A stretch of DNA of 64,000 nucleotides from Arthrobacter psychrolactophilus (GTDB taxonomy: Bacteria > Actinomycetota > Actinomycetes > Actinomycetales > Micrococcaceae), in NCBI RefSeq assembly GCF_003219795.1, contig NZ_QJVC01000020.1:1-64000 (forward strand), written 5' to 3'. A program made the position numbers and the translations under genes. The notes under the pieces were generated by a model, which had not been told where the DNA came from, did not search any database, and worked only from the letters and a program-made list of their open reading frames with translations. Below, piece by piece: positions 32,587-42,183 of the stretch (position 1 is the stretch's first letter; each line of letters starts with the position of its first letter).

Positions 32587-35445
32587 TTAGTCCACGATGG
32601 CCGTGTACGACACAACCCCGCGGCGCACCAGTTCCACGGCCTTGCGGCACCCGGCAGAAAAGTCGGAGGGCAGCGAGGGAACCTGGGAGAGTTGCCCCAG
32701 CAGATCAATGACCTGCTTGGTCCACCGCACAAAGTCCCCGGCGGCTAGATCGGTGCCATGCAGCGCGTCCTGCAGGCTCCGGCCCTTGGCCCATTTGTAC
32801 ATGGGCCAGATGAGCCCAAGCTCCGGCTCGCTGGTTAAGGGCAGCTTGTGGGCCTCCTCGGCGTCCTGCAGCTTTGACCACAGCATCACAACATCCTCAA
32901 CCGACTGTTCCAGGCTGATGCTGGGCATGCGGGGCCGGGTAATCTCCGCGTCTCGCTTGGATTGGAACACGAGCGCCGTCACGAAGGCGGCCAGCTCGGG
33001 GGCATCCAAATCAGAGAATGCCCCTTGGCGCAGGGCCAGAGCAATCAAGAGATCCTTTTCGCCATAAACTCGGCGCAGGCGCTGGCCGTCGTCGCTGGGA
33101 CGCAAGTTCCCCGAGTCGTCCGCCACGACAAAGCCGTAACTCGCCAGCAGGTCGATGACCCGGTCAAAGGTCCGTGCAATGGTATTGGTACGGGACTGAA
33201 TGGCTCGAACAATCCCGTCCGTCTCCTTGCGCAACTTCCACCAGCGCTCGGACCAGCGCGCGTGGTCTTCCCGCTCACTGCAGCCGTGGCAAGGGTGCGC
33301 CCGCAAATTCCGGCGCAGCGTCGCAATGGCCTCATTCTCGGCCTCTGCATTGGCAAAACCAAAGGCGGCCGATCGGCTTGGCAGGCGCTGTCCTGGTTCG
33401 GCCAATTTTGCCTCGACCGCTGCCAGGAGATTGCGCTTGTCCTTAGGCACCTTCGCATTAAAGCCCTTGGGCACCCGCACCTGGGCCAGCGCCTCGACGG
33501 GGCCGCTGAGATCTTGCACATTGAGCCGGCGCAATTCCTTGTCCATGCAGAGGATGGCCGGTCGGGGCATGCGGGCGTGCGGATCGGACTCAAGCACGAC
33601 GGCGTGACCGGCATTCCGGCCACCCTGGACCATAATCACGTCTCCCGGACGGAGACTGGCAACGGAGGCTGCCACGGCGTCGAGGCGTTGTTTGGCCTTG
33701 GACTTGGAAGCCCCCGATTCATGATCGGAAAGTTCCCGGCGCAGCTTGGCATACTCGTTAAAGTCGCCGAGGTGGCACGTCATGGACTTCTCATATCCGG
33801 CCAGCGACTCCTCCCTCGAGCGCACCTGACGTGCCAGGTCCACGACGGAACGGTCCGCCTGGAACTGGGCAAAGGAGGATTCAAGAATCTCGCGCGTCCT
33901 GGCCCGGCCAAACTGCGCCACGAGGTTGATGCTCATGTTGTAGGTAGGGCGGAAGCTCGAGTTCAGCGGGTAGGTGCGTTTGGACGCCAAACCACCCACT
34001 GCAGCGGGGTCAGTTCCCGGCTGCCACAGCACGACGGCGTGGCCCTCCACATCGATGCCGCGCCGACCTGCGCGTCCGGTCAGCTGGGTGTACTCCCCCG
34101 CGGTGATGCCCACATGAGCCTCCCCGTTGTACTTTTCCAGCTTCTCTAGGATGACGGTACGGGCAGGCATATTAATGCCAAGGGCGAGCGTCTCCGTGGC
34201 AAAGACGGCACGGACCAGGCCGTCGACAAAGAGGTCCTCGACGACTTCCTTGAAACTGGGCAGCATTCCGGCGTGGTGGGCAGCCAGCCCGCGCAGGAGC
34301 CCATCGCGCCAGCCCCAGAAGCCGAGAACCTCACGGTCGGAATCGGGCAGTTCGGCACAGGCCGTATCAACCCGGTAAGCAATTTCGGTCTGCTCGGCCG
34401 GGCTCGTGAGCCATAATCCGGCCGCGGCGCACTGCTGGACGGCGGCATCACAGGCCGCTCGGGAAAAGATAAACGTGATGGCGGGCAGAAGATTTTGGCT
34501 ATCGAGGGCTCGGATGACCTGCGGCCGTGAGGCTGCCTTGACCCATCCCGGGTTCCCGCCTTGATACCCACCCCGTGAACCACCGCGCTCGTCGTGGGCG
34601 GTGTTCTGGTAGCCGCGTCCACGGGAACCACCCCCACCACGACGCCCATGGCTGTTGCCGCGACCGATTGTGACCGACTCGCTGCGGGCCAGTTTCAAGA
34701 GTTCTGGGTTGATCTTAAGGGCCTTGGATGAGGCCGTGTCAAAGGAGACATTCTCGGCAAAGAGGTCCACGAGATCCCGCCGCACCATGACGTGCTGCGA
34801 GAGCGGCACTGGACGGTGCTCGGAAACAATCACGGCCGTGTCGCCCCGTACCGTGCCGAGCCAGGCACCGAACTCTTCCGCATTGGAGACCGTGGCGCTG
34901 AGTGAGATGACGGCGACCTCACTGGGCAGGTGAATGATGACCTCTTCCCAGACGGCGCCGCGGAAACGGTCAGCAAGGTAGTGCACCTCGTCCATGACGA
35001 CATAGGCCAGCCCAGCCAAGGTGTGGGAATCGGCGTACAACATATTGCGCAGGACCTCGGTGGTCATCACGACAATGGGCGCCTCGGAGTTAATGCTGGT
35101 ATCGCCCGTCAGCAGGCCGACGTTCTCCGCGCCATATCTCTCGCTAAGTTCCTGAAACTTTTGGTTACTCAGGGCCTTGATGGGCGTGGTGTAGAACGCC
35201 TTGTTGCCGCGTTTCATGGCTAGATACACGGCGAATTCGCCCACGATGGTCTTACCGGCACCGGTCGGAGCAGCAACTAAAACACCGCGGCCGGCCTCAA
35301 CGGCCCGGCACGCGGTGTCTTGAAATTCATCTAACGCAAAAGCTAAGGATGTCTTGAAATCGGACAAATCACTTCCACGATCAGCAACCCGGGCCTTCGC
35401 GGCCAGGTAGCGTTCGGAAGGGGTGAGCATTTCAGAGGCAGACAT
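32587..35445 (-). CDS. helY: Ski2/DOB1-like helicase HelY
   Basis: The 952-residue protein has the DEVH-box helicase motifs: AAPTGAGKT (I), TTPIKALSNQK (Ia), MDEVHYLADRFRG (II), ISLSATVSN (III), FATETLALGINMPARTV (V) and QLTGRAGRRG (VI). The C-terminal half matches the DSHCT-type region of Ski2/Mtr4 relatives and contains a HPCHGCSEREDHARW cysteine/histidine patch. An arginine/glycine-rich insert (GRRGGGGSRGRG, GGSRGGYQGG) sits between motif III and the second RecA domain. It is probably an RNA helicase. The gene follows tatC by 19 bp, as in Mycobacterium. Confidence 0.95.
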   Translation of the reverse strand: MSASEMLTPSERYLAAKARVADRGSDLSDFKTSLAFALDEFQDTACRAVEAGRGVLVAAPTGAGKTIVGEFAVYLAMKRGNKAFYTTPIKALSNQKFQELSERYGAENVGLLTGDTSINSEAPIVVMTTEVLRNMLYADSHTLAGLAYVVMDEVHYLADRFRGAVWEEVIIHLPSEVAVISLSATVSNAEEFGAWLGTVRGDTAVIVSEHRPVPLSQHVMVRRDLVDLFAENVSFDTASSKALKINPELLKLARSESVTIGRGNSHGRRGGGGSRGRGYQNTAHDERGGSRGGYQGGNPGWVKAASRPQVIRALDSQNLLPAITFIFSRAACDAAVQQCAAAGLWLTSPAEQTEIAYRVDTACAELPDSDREVLGFWGWRDGLLRGLAAHHAGMLPSFKEVVEDLFVDGLVRAVFATETLALGINMPARTVILEKLEKYNGEAHVGITAGEYTQLTGRAGRRGIDVEGHAVVLWQPGTDPAAVGGLASKRTYPLNSSFRPTYNMSINLVAQFGRARTREILESSFAQFQADRSVVDLARQVRSREESLAGYEKSMTCHLGDFNEYAKLRRELSDHESGASKSKAKQRLDAVAASVASLRPGDVIMVQGGRNAGHAVVLESDPHARMPRPAILCMDKELRRLNVQDLSGPVEALAQVRVPKGFNAKVPKDKRNLLAAVEAKLAEPGQRLPSRSAAFGFANAEAENEAIATLRRNLRAHPCHGCSEREDHARWSERWWKLRKETDGIVRAIQSRTNTIARTFDRVIDLLASYGFVVADDSGNLRPSDDGQRLRRVYGEKDLLIALALRQGAFSDLDAPELAAFVTALVFQSKRDAEITRPRMPSISLEQSVEDVVMLWSKLQDAEEAHKLPLTSEPELGLIWPMYKWAKGRSLQDALHGTDLAAGDFVRWTKQVIDLLGQLSQVPSLPSDFSAGCRKAVELVRRGVVSYTAIVD

Positions 35446-35464
35446 ACCTCCAGCCTACGTTAGA

Positions 35465-36307
35465 TCAGAGGATCTCCAGGTCCTTTGAGGGCGTGGCCAC
35501 ATCGGCTAGCACCTCGGATTCCTTGAGTTTTTTAGCATCCTTACGATCCCGACGTTTGTCATTGAGAATGCAGAGCCCGATCGCACCAAAGTACAAGATC
35601 AACAACGGTGCGCCGAGGAAGAACATACTCATAACGTCCGAACCCGGTGCCGCCATCGCCGAAACGATCGTGACGCCAAGAATGGTAAACCGCCAGGCCT
35701 TCAGATACGTTTTGCCGCGCACAATGCCAACGGCATTCAGGGCGAAGAGCAAGACGGGTACCAGGAAGGCCGCACCCATAAACAACATGAGCTGCATGGC
35801 GAACTGCAGGTATTCAAGGGCCGTAATGATATTGGCCGATTCACTACCCGAGGGGGTAAATGAGGTCAGCGCCTTGACGATATTGGGCCAGACGACCCAG
35901 CCGGCGTAAATCCCGGCGAGGAACAAGGGAACTGAGGCAAACATATAGCCCAGCGAATAACGCCGTTCCTTCTTGGTCAGGCCAGGAGTGATAAATGCCC
36001 ACAACTGGTAGATCCAGACCGGCGAGGCAATGATCAGACCCAAGATCAAGGTGATCTGAATCTTCAAGTCAAAGGACGTCGTGACACCTTGAAAGTTCAA
36101 GGTGGCCACAATATTGCGTTCCTGACTGATATCGCGAAGCGGCTGAGTCAAGGCATAGAGCAGCGGATCATAAATGATCCAGCCGAGAATCACGCCAGGA
36201 ATCATGGCCAGGGCACTCTTGAAAAGCCGGTTCCGAGCTTCAATCAAGTGTTCCTTCAGTGGCATACGCCCTTCAGGATTGGCTTTACGGCCTTTTGTAG
36301 CACCCAC
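35465..36307 (-). CDS. tatC: Sec-independent translocase subunit TatC
   Basis: The 280-residue protein has six membrane segments and TatC motifs: MPLKEHLIEARNRLFKSALAMIPGVILGW at the N-terminus, IYQLWAFITPGLTKKERRYSLGYMFASVPLFLAGIYAGW with the conserved PGL..KER loop, and a C-terminal hydrophobic pair followed by a charged tail (KRRDRKDAKKLKESE). TatC is the twin-arginine signal receptor. It is encoded 17 bp after tatA. Confidence 0.97.
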   Translation of the reverse strand: MGATKGRKANPEGRMPLKEHLIEARNRLFKSALAMIPGVILGWIIYDPLLYALTQPLRDISQERNIVATLNFQGVTTSFDLKIQITLILGLIIASPVWIYQLWAFITPGLTKKERRYSLGYMFASVPLFLAGIYAGWVVWPNIVKALTSFTPSGSESANIITALEYLQFAMQLMLFMGAAFLVPVLLFALNAVGIVRGKTYLKAWRFTILGVTIVSAMAAPGSDVMSMFFLGAPLLILYFGAIGLCILNDKRRDRKDAKKLKESEVLADVATPSKDLEIL

Positions 36308-36324
36308 CGGATCTGCGACCTTTT

Positions 36325-36627
36325 CTATGACTGAGCGCCGGTACCGGTTCCGGTACCCTCGCCCGAGGCATTGCCCTGTGTCGGGTTGTTGACGATCTTG
36401 CCCTCGAAGGGAACATCGCTGGCGGCCGGAGCTGCTGATGCATTCGGGGCGGCGGACGGAGTCTCGTCCTTGCCGTCGTTCTTCATTTCCTTGACCTCGG
36501 ACTTGATAATCCGCATGGACTGGCCCAGGCTACGAGCCATGCCGGGCAGTTTCGGTGCTGCAAAGAGCAACAGAACAACGATGATGATGATGGTGATAGC
36601 CCAGGGGCTCTCAAAAAGTCTTCCCAC
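36325..36627 (-). CDS. tatA: Sec-independent translocase subunit TatA
   Basis: The 100-residue protein shows one membrane segment (ITIIIIVVLLLFAAPKLPGMARSLGQSMRIIKSEVKEMKND): hydrophobic helix, LFG-like hinge with Pro, then an amphipathic helix, as in TatA/E. A long alanine/proline/glycine tail follows. It oligomerises to form the protein-conducting patch with TatC, whose gene is next. Confidence 0.95.
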   Translation of the reverse strand: MGRLFESPWAITIIIIVVLLLFAAPKLPGMARSLGQSMRIIKSEVKEMKNDGKDETPSAAPNASAAPAASDVPFEGKIVNNPTQGNASGEGTGTGTGAQS

Positions 36628-36649
36628 GGTAACGCCTTTCCTTTTTGGT

Positions 36650-37021
36650 TCATCCTACGTCTTGTAATGCTTCGATGTCGCGCAAGGATTGGAGCTGTCC
36701 GCGTTCTTTCCTGCGGGCGACGCGCCGTTGGAGTCGGGCGAAACGCCGTTCCTCCTTGGCAGCTAGGTAATCATCCTTCATTTCTTCAGGTGTTGCAAAA
36801 ATCGCACTTCCGGGAACAACTGTCCGCGGTTCTGTGACGTGCTCCACTCTGGCACGTTCTAGGCTTTGCTCCCAATAAGCTTCGCGCTCAGCCGAAACGT
36901 CACTGAAAGTGCGAGCCGTTGCGCTCACACCACGCCAGATGCGCCACCCGAGAAATAGCATGAAAAGGAGGGACAACGCAATGAGCGCAATCCAGATAAT
37001 AATCCATGACCACCAAGGCAT
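36650..37021 (-). CDS. Small membrane protein with coiled-coil tail
   Basis: The 123-residue protein has one N-terminal membrane segment (IIIWIALIALSLLFMLFLGWRIWRG) followed by a charged helical tail (SAEREAYWEQSLERARVEH, LAAKEERRFARLQRRVARRKERG). I do not recognise a family. It is placed between pafBC and tatA, separated from them by 9 and 22 bp, so it is in the same operon and conserved position would be worth checking. It might act with the Tat system. Confidence 0.75.
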   Translation of the reverse strand: MPWWSWIIIWIALIALSLLFMLFLGWRIWRGVSATARTFSDVSAEREAYWEQSLERARVEHVTEPRTVVPGSAIFATPEEMKDDYLAAKEERRFARLQRRVARRKERGQLQSLRDIEALQDVG

Positions 37022-37030
37022 TTTTTGAGT

Positions 37031-39088
37031 CTATCCGTCCGAGCTGAGAACTACCGGGGTGATTTCGCCCACAGCGTCACAGCTGTCCACGGCACGCAGG
37101 AGCCAGGCCGCGCACGCATCCCGCAGCTGTTGCGGCCCAGCGACCCAGGCCGTCCCACCCAACCGCGCCATAAGCGGGCCGATAGTGACAGGATCGCCCA
37201 CGAGCAGGCTCAATCCGACGAGGCCCTCTGCGACATTGAACAGCTGGGCGTTGTAGGCCGGGGCCAGCCGCAGGGCCGTGGTGGGTTCGGCCACAAGCTG
37301 GACGCTGACGTCGTCGCTGCCGGGATCATAGACGCTGCTATGGGGCTGCCACTGGCCGAGGGAGGCGTCGAGATTTTCCCGAGGTCCGGCGTCGGAGAGG
37401 TCTTTGATGTGATCCACCCGAAAGCTGCGCATTTCTCCTGCCTTGCGGCACCAGGCCCGAACATACCAGGCCGCATCCACCGAGAAGAGTTTCCGAGGTT
37501 CGATGATGCGTTCGCTGAGCTCGTCTCGGGAGCGCACCAGGTAGGTGATGGCGCAGGCGTTCCCATGCATGATGGCGTCCTGCAGGGCCGAGATCGTGCC
37601 CATAAGCTGTTCAGAGAAAAGTTCAAGCCCGACGGCGTCGGCCAGCCAGGCGTCCTCCCTCGCCACCCGCGTCAGCGCGGAGATGGCGTGATCCAAGGCG
37701 ATGGCCTGCTCCGTGCCGGGAATGGCGTTCAGTGCCCGTAGGCCGATCAAAACCGAGCTGGCTTCCTCCTGGGTTAGACGCAGCGGGCTCGCAAGCGTCT
37801 CGGCGTCGCGAATGAAGACCTGGCCGGACTCGGTCGTGACGTCCATGAGATCGCCGTGATAATAGCCAGGCAGGCCCGTGACATTAAGGGTGTCCTTGTC
37901 CTTTGCCCATTCCGTGGCCGTGATGCCGAATTCAGCCATGACCTCAGCCTCGTCGACGCCCGGGTTACTGACCAGATACGGCACCATTGACAACAGCCGG
38001 ATGAGTCGATCTCGGGTATCGCGCTTCTTTGCGGCCGGGGCGGCGAGCTTGCTCGTCCAGTCCAGGTCCTCGCGCAACGGGGCTACGGCCGCGGCGGCAG
38101 CCCGGCGCAGTTGCCCGGCGACGGCGTCGCGGAGTTCGGCAGGCTCCAGAACGAGGGCCGCGGCACCCAAGGCGGCGACGTCGTCGGCCATCAATTCCGC
38201 TTCACGGTAGTGCAACTGAAGCACATCCCAGCCGGGACGCTGCCAGGTGGGCAACGTGATGATTTCGGAACCGCCACGACTCCGCAAGGCATAGGCAGAC
38301 TTTTCCGGCACCGCAATCAGGGCGGTGAGTTGCTTCCCGGTTCCCAAGCTTTGGAGAATCTCGGCGATCGCGAAGGACTCAGGCCGGGTGAAGCTGTCGT
38401 CGCCGTGAAGTTGCACGGCAGAGGTGATACGGGAGAGCCGATAGTTCCGTTCCAGGGACTTGTCCAAGTCAATGGCCGCGAGGTACCACTGCCCGTACTT
38501 GTTGCCCAGGCCCAGGGGCTGAACGCGACGTTGCGTGCTCTCCGTAGCTCCCGAGGCGCGATAGGAGAAGGAAACACGGTGGTGTCCGCGCAAGGCGGTC
38601 CACAAGGTCTCGAAGGCGGGCTCGGCAGTTCGGATCCGTGACTGGGCCGTGGTTTCATCCTCGTACCAACCGGTGCCGCTCCGAGCGGCGATCTTGCGCA
38701 GGGCCGACTGTGCGGCGGCGCCTAGGGAGGCTTCGGCCCACAGATTTGCGGCGATCGAGACCAGGGTCATGGCCGATTCATCGAGGCGAATTTCGGGAAC
38801 GCGGTAGTCCACGGGGTCGATCCGATACAAGACTTGTTCCTGAGCGTCGTCGCCCTGGACCTCGGATTGGCGAATCGGGATCCCCAGCTCGAGCAGGGTC
38901 TTTTTATCGCGCTCAAACATGCGCTCAAAGGCGGGCAAGATCTTGGCTTCCTCGGCGGCCGTGGCGGCAACGGGGGTGTAACCATTGATGTTCTCCCGAA
39001 GATAACCCTTGCTGCGCCCCAGACGGGTTCCCAGCAGGGCGATGACGAGGTTCAAAAGGCGTTCGGTGGCATCAATTTTTGTGGACAC
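37031..39088 (-). CDS. pafBC: PafBC transcriptional regulator, natural fusion (WYL domains)
   Basis: The GTG at 39088 (VSTKIDATERLLNLVIALL) gives 685 residues made of two related halves. Each has a winged-helix HTH, a WYL domain (first half HHRVSFSYRASG ... YGQWYLAAIDLDKSLERNYRLSRI; second half NACAITYLVRSRDELSERIIEPRKLFSVDAAWYVRAWCRKAGEMRSFRVDHI) and a C-terminal WCX region. In mycobacteria pafB and pafC are separate; Arthrobacter has this fusion. PafBC is the LexA-independent DNA-damage regulator. The longer frame to 39223 adds unrelated residues. Confidence 0.95.
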   Translation of the reverse strand: MSTKIDATERLLNLVIALLGTRLGRSKGYLRENINGYTPVAATAAEEAKILPAFERMFERDKKTLLELGIPIRQSEVQGDDAQEQVLYRIDPVDYRVPEIRLDESAMTLVSIAANLWAEASLGAAAQSALRKIAARSGTGWYEDETTAQSRIRTAEPAFETLWTALRGHHRVSFSYRASGATESTQRRVQPLGLGNKYGQWYLAAIDLDKSLERNYRLSRITSAVQLHGDDSFTRPESFAIAEILQSLGTGKQLTALIAVPEKSAYALRSRGGSEIITLPTWQRPGWDVLQLHYREAELMADDVAALGAAALVLEPAELRDAVAGQLRRAAAAAVAPLREDLDWTSKLAAPAAKKRDTRDRLIRLLSMVPYLVSNPGVDEAEVMAEFGITATEWAKDKDTLNVTGLPGYYHGDLMDVTTESGQVFIRDAETLASPLRLTQEEASSVLIGLRALNAIPGTEQAIALDHAISALTRVAREDAWLADAVGLELFSEQLMGTISALQDAIMHGNACAITYLVRSRDELSERIIEPRKLFSVDAAWYVRAWCRKAGEMRSFRVDHIKDLSDAGPRENLDASLGQWQPHSSVYDPGSDDVSVQLVAEPTTALRLAPAYNAQLFNVAEGLVGLSLLVGDPVTIGPLMARLGGTAWVAGPQQLRDACAAWLLRAVDSCDAVGEITPVVLSSDG

Positions 39089-39237
39089 CCTGCCACAGTA
39101 CCGGCACTGAGTGCGTGTTACCGACCCAGCAACGCCTGACCTTAAACAATCGAACCCGCCTCGAGTGCTGACAGGCTGCGTGTGTGACGCGCCGGCAAGC
39201 ACCCGAAACGGGTTCGTTGACAAAGAAAAACCAGGTA

Positions 39238-39633
39238 TTAGCGGACTGCTACGAGGTCCACGACGAAGATCAAGGCCTCGTTCGGGCCGATGGCTCCACC
39301 GGCGCCACGTGAGCCGTAAGCCAGCTCGGAGGGGATTTCAAGGCGACGACGGCCGCCGACCTTCATGCCCAGGAGGCCCTGGTCCCAGCCCTGGATAACC
39401 TGGCCGATGCCGGCCTTGAAGTCCAGCGGGGTGCCGCGGCCCCAGGAAGAATCAAATTCTTCGCCGGTGGAGAAGGCGACGCCCACGTAGTGGGTCGAGA
39501 CCGTGCTGCCACGGACTACCTCGGTGCCGGTACCTTCGATGAGGTCCTCGATAACGAGTTCGGTGGGAACTGCGTGTGCCGGGAAATCAATTTCCGGCTT
39601 GGTGCGATCAAAGTTACGCGCGCCAAATGACAT
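39238..39633 (-). CDS. FKBP-type peptidyl-prolyl isomerase (cytosolic)
   Basis: The 131-residue protein is a single FKBP domain: LVIEDLIEGTGTEVVRGSTVSTHYVGVAFSTGEEFDSSWGRGTPLDF, GQVIQGWDQGLLGMKVGGRRRLEIPSELAYG and LIFVVDLVAV, with the usual aromatic pocket (Y, F, W, Y). It has no signal peptide. It lies between the lipoprotein FKBP and pafBC in the pupylation operon region, as in other Micrococcales. Confidence 0.95.
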   Translation of the reverse strand: MSFGARNFDRTKPEIDFPAHAVPTELVIEDLIEGTGTEVVRGSTVSTHYVGVAFSTGEEFDSSWGRGTPLDFKAGIGQVIQGWDQGLLGMKVGGRRRLEIPSELAYGSRGAGGAIGPNEALIFVVDLVAVR

Positions 39634-39665
39634 GGTGCTCCTTAGTGCTGAAATGAATTTTTTAC

Positions 39666-40631
39666 TTACTGGACACCAAGGATATCAACAACGAAGACGA
39701 GATCTCCCTTGGCATCGCCCTGTCCTGCATCACCGTACGCCTGAGCCGCGGGGATCACGAGCAGTACGCGAGAGCCGACGGTCTTACCCGTCAGGCCCTT
39801 GGTCCAGCCCTCAATGACCTGATTCAGGGAGAAGGTGGCGGGGGTTCCCTTGGTGTAGCTGGAGTCAAAGACCTTGCCGCCGACCAGGTTGGCGCCCACG
39901 TAGTTGGCAACGATCGTGTCGGTGGCCTTGAGAGCCACGCCCTTGCCCGTGATCAGATCCTGAGAGACAAGTTCGGTGGGAGCTTTGGCATCGCCCATGG
40001 TGATGACGGGGGTGCCCTTGTCATCGACCTTGACGGTGGGCAGGCCGGCCGGAGGGGTGACGGTGTCACCCTCGGGGGCACTCAAGGGAGCCACAACATC
40101 CTTGACGCCGGTGACGAGGAAAATGCTCAATTCAGCGGGAATCGCAGCGGAGGACGGAGCAGCGGTCGATCCCTCAACAGCGGCAGTTCCGGGAATGCCG
40201 TAGGCGAGGTACGAGCCCACCTTGGCGCTGAGGAAGGTCGTGTAGACCATGGGGAACTGGGTCTTGAAGTTGTCATCCAACGTAATGTTGTTGTTCTGTT
40301 CCTTCGTGAAGGTCTCGCCCGAAACCGTTCCATCTTCAGCATTCAAGGCCACCTGCTGGAAAGACACGATCTGTCCGGCCTTGATCTGTGCACCGTCACC
40401 CGGGGTGAGAACCTTCATGGACTCCGCCGTAATGGCCAGCGGCTTATCGAAGGTGACCGTGGGAGCCTTAGCCTTCCCCTGATCCGCTACCTTGACCGAG
40501 GCCAGAGCTTCAGCATTGGACGGCGGAATCGAAACGGACGCGGAAGACGTAGCGGCGGTGTCGCCTGCTTCTTGTGAACAAGCGCTCACAAGAAGCAAGA
40601 GGGGAAGTAGCAGGACAAGTAGTCGGCGCAC
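39666..40631 (-). CDS. FKBP-type peptidyl-prolyl isomerase lipoprotein
   Basis: The GTG at 40631 gives 321 residues with a lipoprotein signal RRLLVLLLPLLLLVSAC (lipobox LVSAC). A degenerate FKBP-like module follows (VLTPGDGAQIKAGQIVSFQQVAL ... GSYLAYGIPG) and then an intact C-terminal FKBP domain (GVALKATDTIVANYVGANLVGGKVFDSSYTKG, NQVIEGWTKGLTGKTVGSRVLLVIPAAQAYG). It would fold exported proteins at the outer face of the membrane. The first module lacks most catalytic-pocket residues. Confidence 0.92.
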   Translation of the reverse strand: MRRLLVLLLPLLLLVSACSQEAGDTAATSSASVSIPPSNAEALASVKVADQGKAKAPTVTFDKPLAITAESMKVLTPGDGAQIKAGQIVSFQQVALNAEDGTVSGETFTKEQNNNITLDDNFKTQFPMVYTTFLSAKVGSYLAYGIPGTAAVEGSTAAPSSAAIPAELSIFLVTGVKDVVAPLSAPEGDTVTPPAGLPTVKVDDKGTPVITMGDAKAPTELVSQDLITGKGVALKATDTIVANYVGANLVGGKVFDSSYTKGTPATFSLNQVIEGWTKGLTGKTVGSRVLLVIPAAQAYGDAGQGDAKGDLVFVVDILGVQ

Positions 40632-40756
40632 TGAAACACTTTCGTTGGCGGATAGGTGAGGGAAATATGTGGCCGGCAACAAACGTGAGAATGCCGCGAG
40701 CCGCATCCAGCCTAGCTGCTGAAACTGTGCGAACGCTGTTGATTTGAAATGGAGCG

Positions 40757-42130
40757 TCAGTAACTGGGCCGCAACGAGGCGATGAGCTCCGCGACACGAT
40801 CGTCCTGGTTCTTGAACGGATCCTTACAGAGAATCGTCTGGTGCGAACGATCATTGAGCTTCAGATGCACCCAATCCACCGTGTAGTCGCGCCCCGCGTC
40901 GCGGGCAGCCGTGACGAATTGCCCGCGAAGATGAGCGCGCGTAGTCTCCGGTGCGGTGCGCGCCGCAACGGCAATCTCCTCGTTGGTGACGATCTTGGCG
41001 GCGGAGCCACGGCGTTCGAGCATATTAAAGAGCCCACGCTCGGGAGAAATATCGTGATAGCGCAAATCAAGCTGCGCTACCTCAGGTGAGCTGAGCGCCA
41101 GGTTGTGGCGTTGGGCGTAGGCGCCGAGAAGCTTGCCCTTGATGGCCCAGTCGATCTCGGTGTCGATGCTCGAGTAGTTTTCGCTTTCCACGGCATCCAA
41201 GGTGCGTTCCCACAGATCCAGGATCTGCGGCACACGATCGTGGTGAGCGCCGTTGGCGCGCACAAAATTGCTGACCTTTTCCAGATAATGGCGCTGAATC
41301 TCGATGGCCGTCATGGAGCGGCCATCGGCCATCTTGACCTCATGCTTGCCCGTGATGTCGTGGGAAATTTCCCGGATGCTGCGAATCGGGTTTTCCAGGC
41401 GCATTTCGGCCATGATCGTCCCGGCCTCGATCATGCGCAGGATTAAATCGACGCTGCCCACCTTGAGCATTGTGGTGGTTTCGGACATATTCGAGTCGCC
41501 GACAATGACGTGGAGGCGCCGGTACAGCTCGGCATCGGCATGCGGTTCATCGCGGGTGTTGATGATGGGCCGTGAGCGGGTGGTGGCCGATGAGGTGCCT
41601 TCCCAGATATGGTCGGCACGCTGCGAGAAGGCATATTTGCCTCCTTGCTGGGCCGGGAGCACGCGTCCGGCGCCAGAGATGAGCTGACGCGTCACGAGGA
41701 AGGGGATGAGGATGTCCGCGAGACGGTTGAACTCGCCCTTGCGGGTGATCATATAGTTCTCGTGGCTGCCGTAGGAGTTCCCGGCGGAGTCAACGTTGTT
41801 CTTGAACAGGAAAATCTGCCCGTCATAGCCTTCAGCGTGCAGCTGCTTCTGCGCCTCCTGGACGAGCTCGTGCAAGATCAACTCACCCGAACGGTCGTGG
41901 GCGACGAGCTGGGCGATGCCATCGCATTCCGCGGTTGCGTACTCGGGATGAGAACCCACATCGAGGTAGAGACGCGAGCCGTTGGGCAGGAACACATTGG
42001 AGGATCTGCCCCAGCTGACGACCTTTCGGAAGAGGTATCTGGCCACTTCCTCAGGAGACAAGGGCCGTGAGCCGGGGGCCGAAAACGTTACGCCAAACTC
42101 AGTTTCAATGCCAAAGATCCGCCGGTCCAC
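40757..42130 (-). CDS. pafA: Pup-protein ligase PafA
   Basis: The 457-residue protein begins [14 protein letters not shown], the carboxylate-amine-ligase (glutamine-synthetase-like) opening with metal-binding Glu. It continues with [18 protein letters not shown], containing the catalytic Asp, and [17 protein letters not shown]. PafA phosphorylates the C-terminal Glu of deamidated Pup and joins it to substrate lysines. The length and motif order match mycobacterial PafA, and it lacks the Dop-specific loop. It lies 53 bp after prcA, in the same minus-strand cluster. Confidence 0.97.
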   Translation of the reverse strand: MDRRIFGIETEFGVTFSAPGSRPLSPEEVARYLFRKVVSWGRSSNVFLPNGSRLYLDVGSHPEYATAECDGIAQLVAHDRSGELILHELVQEAQKQLHAEGYDGQIFLFKNNVDSAGNSYGSHENYMITRKGEFNRLADILIPFLVTRQLISGAGRVLPAQQGGKYAFSQRADHIWEGTSSATTRSRPIINTRDEPHADAELYRRLHVIVGDSNMSETTTMLKVGSVDLILRMIEAGTIMAEMRLENPIRSIREISHDITGKHEVKMADGRSMTAIEIQRHYLEKVSNFVRANGAHHDRVPQILDLWERTLDAVESENYSSIDTEIDWAIKGKLLGAYAQRHNLALSSPEVAQLDLRYHDISPERGLFNMLERRGSAAKIVTNEEIAVAARTAPETTRAHLRGQFVTAARDAGRDYTVDWVHLKLNDRSHQTILCKDPFKNQDDRVAELIASLRPSY

Positions 42131-42183
42131 GAGTTAGTTCTCCTCAGTTTGTTTCACAAAAAATCATCAATGTTCTAGGGCTC

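Noticed and set aside
32962-34149. 395-codon open frame antisense to helY
   Set aside because: Shadow of the high-GC codon pattern of helY; no recognisable protein features.
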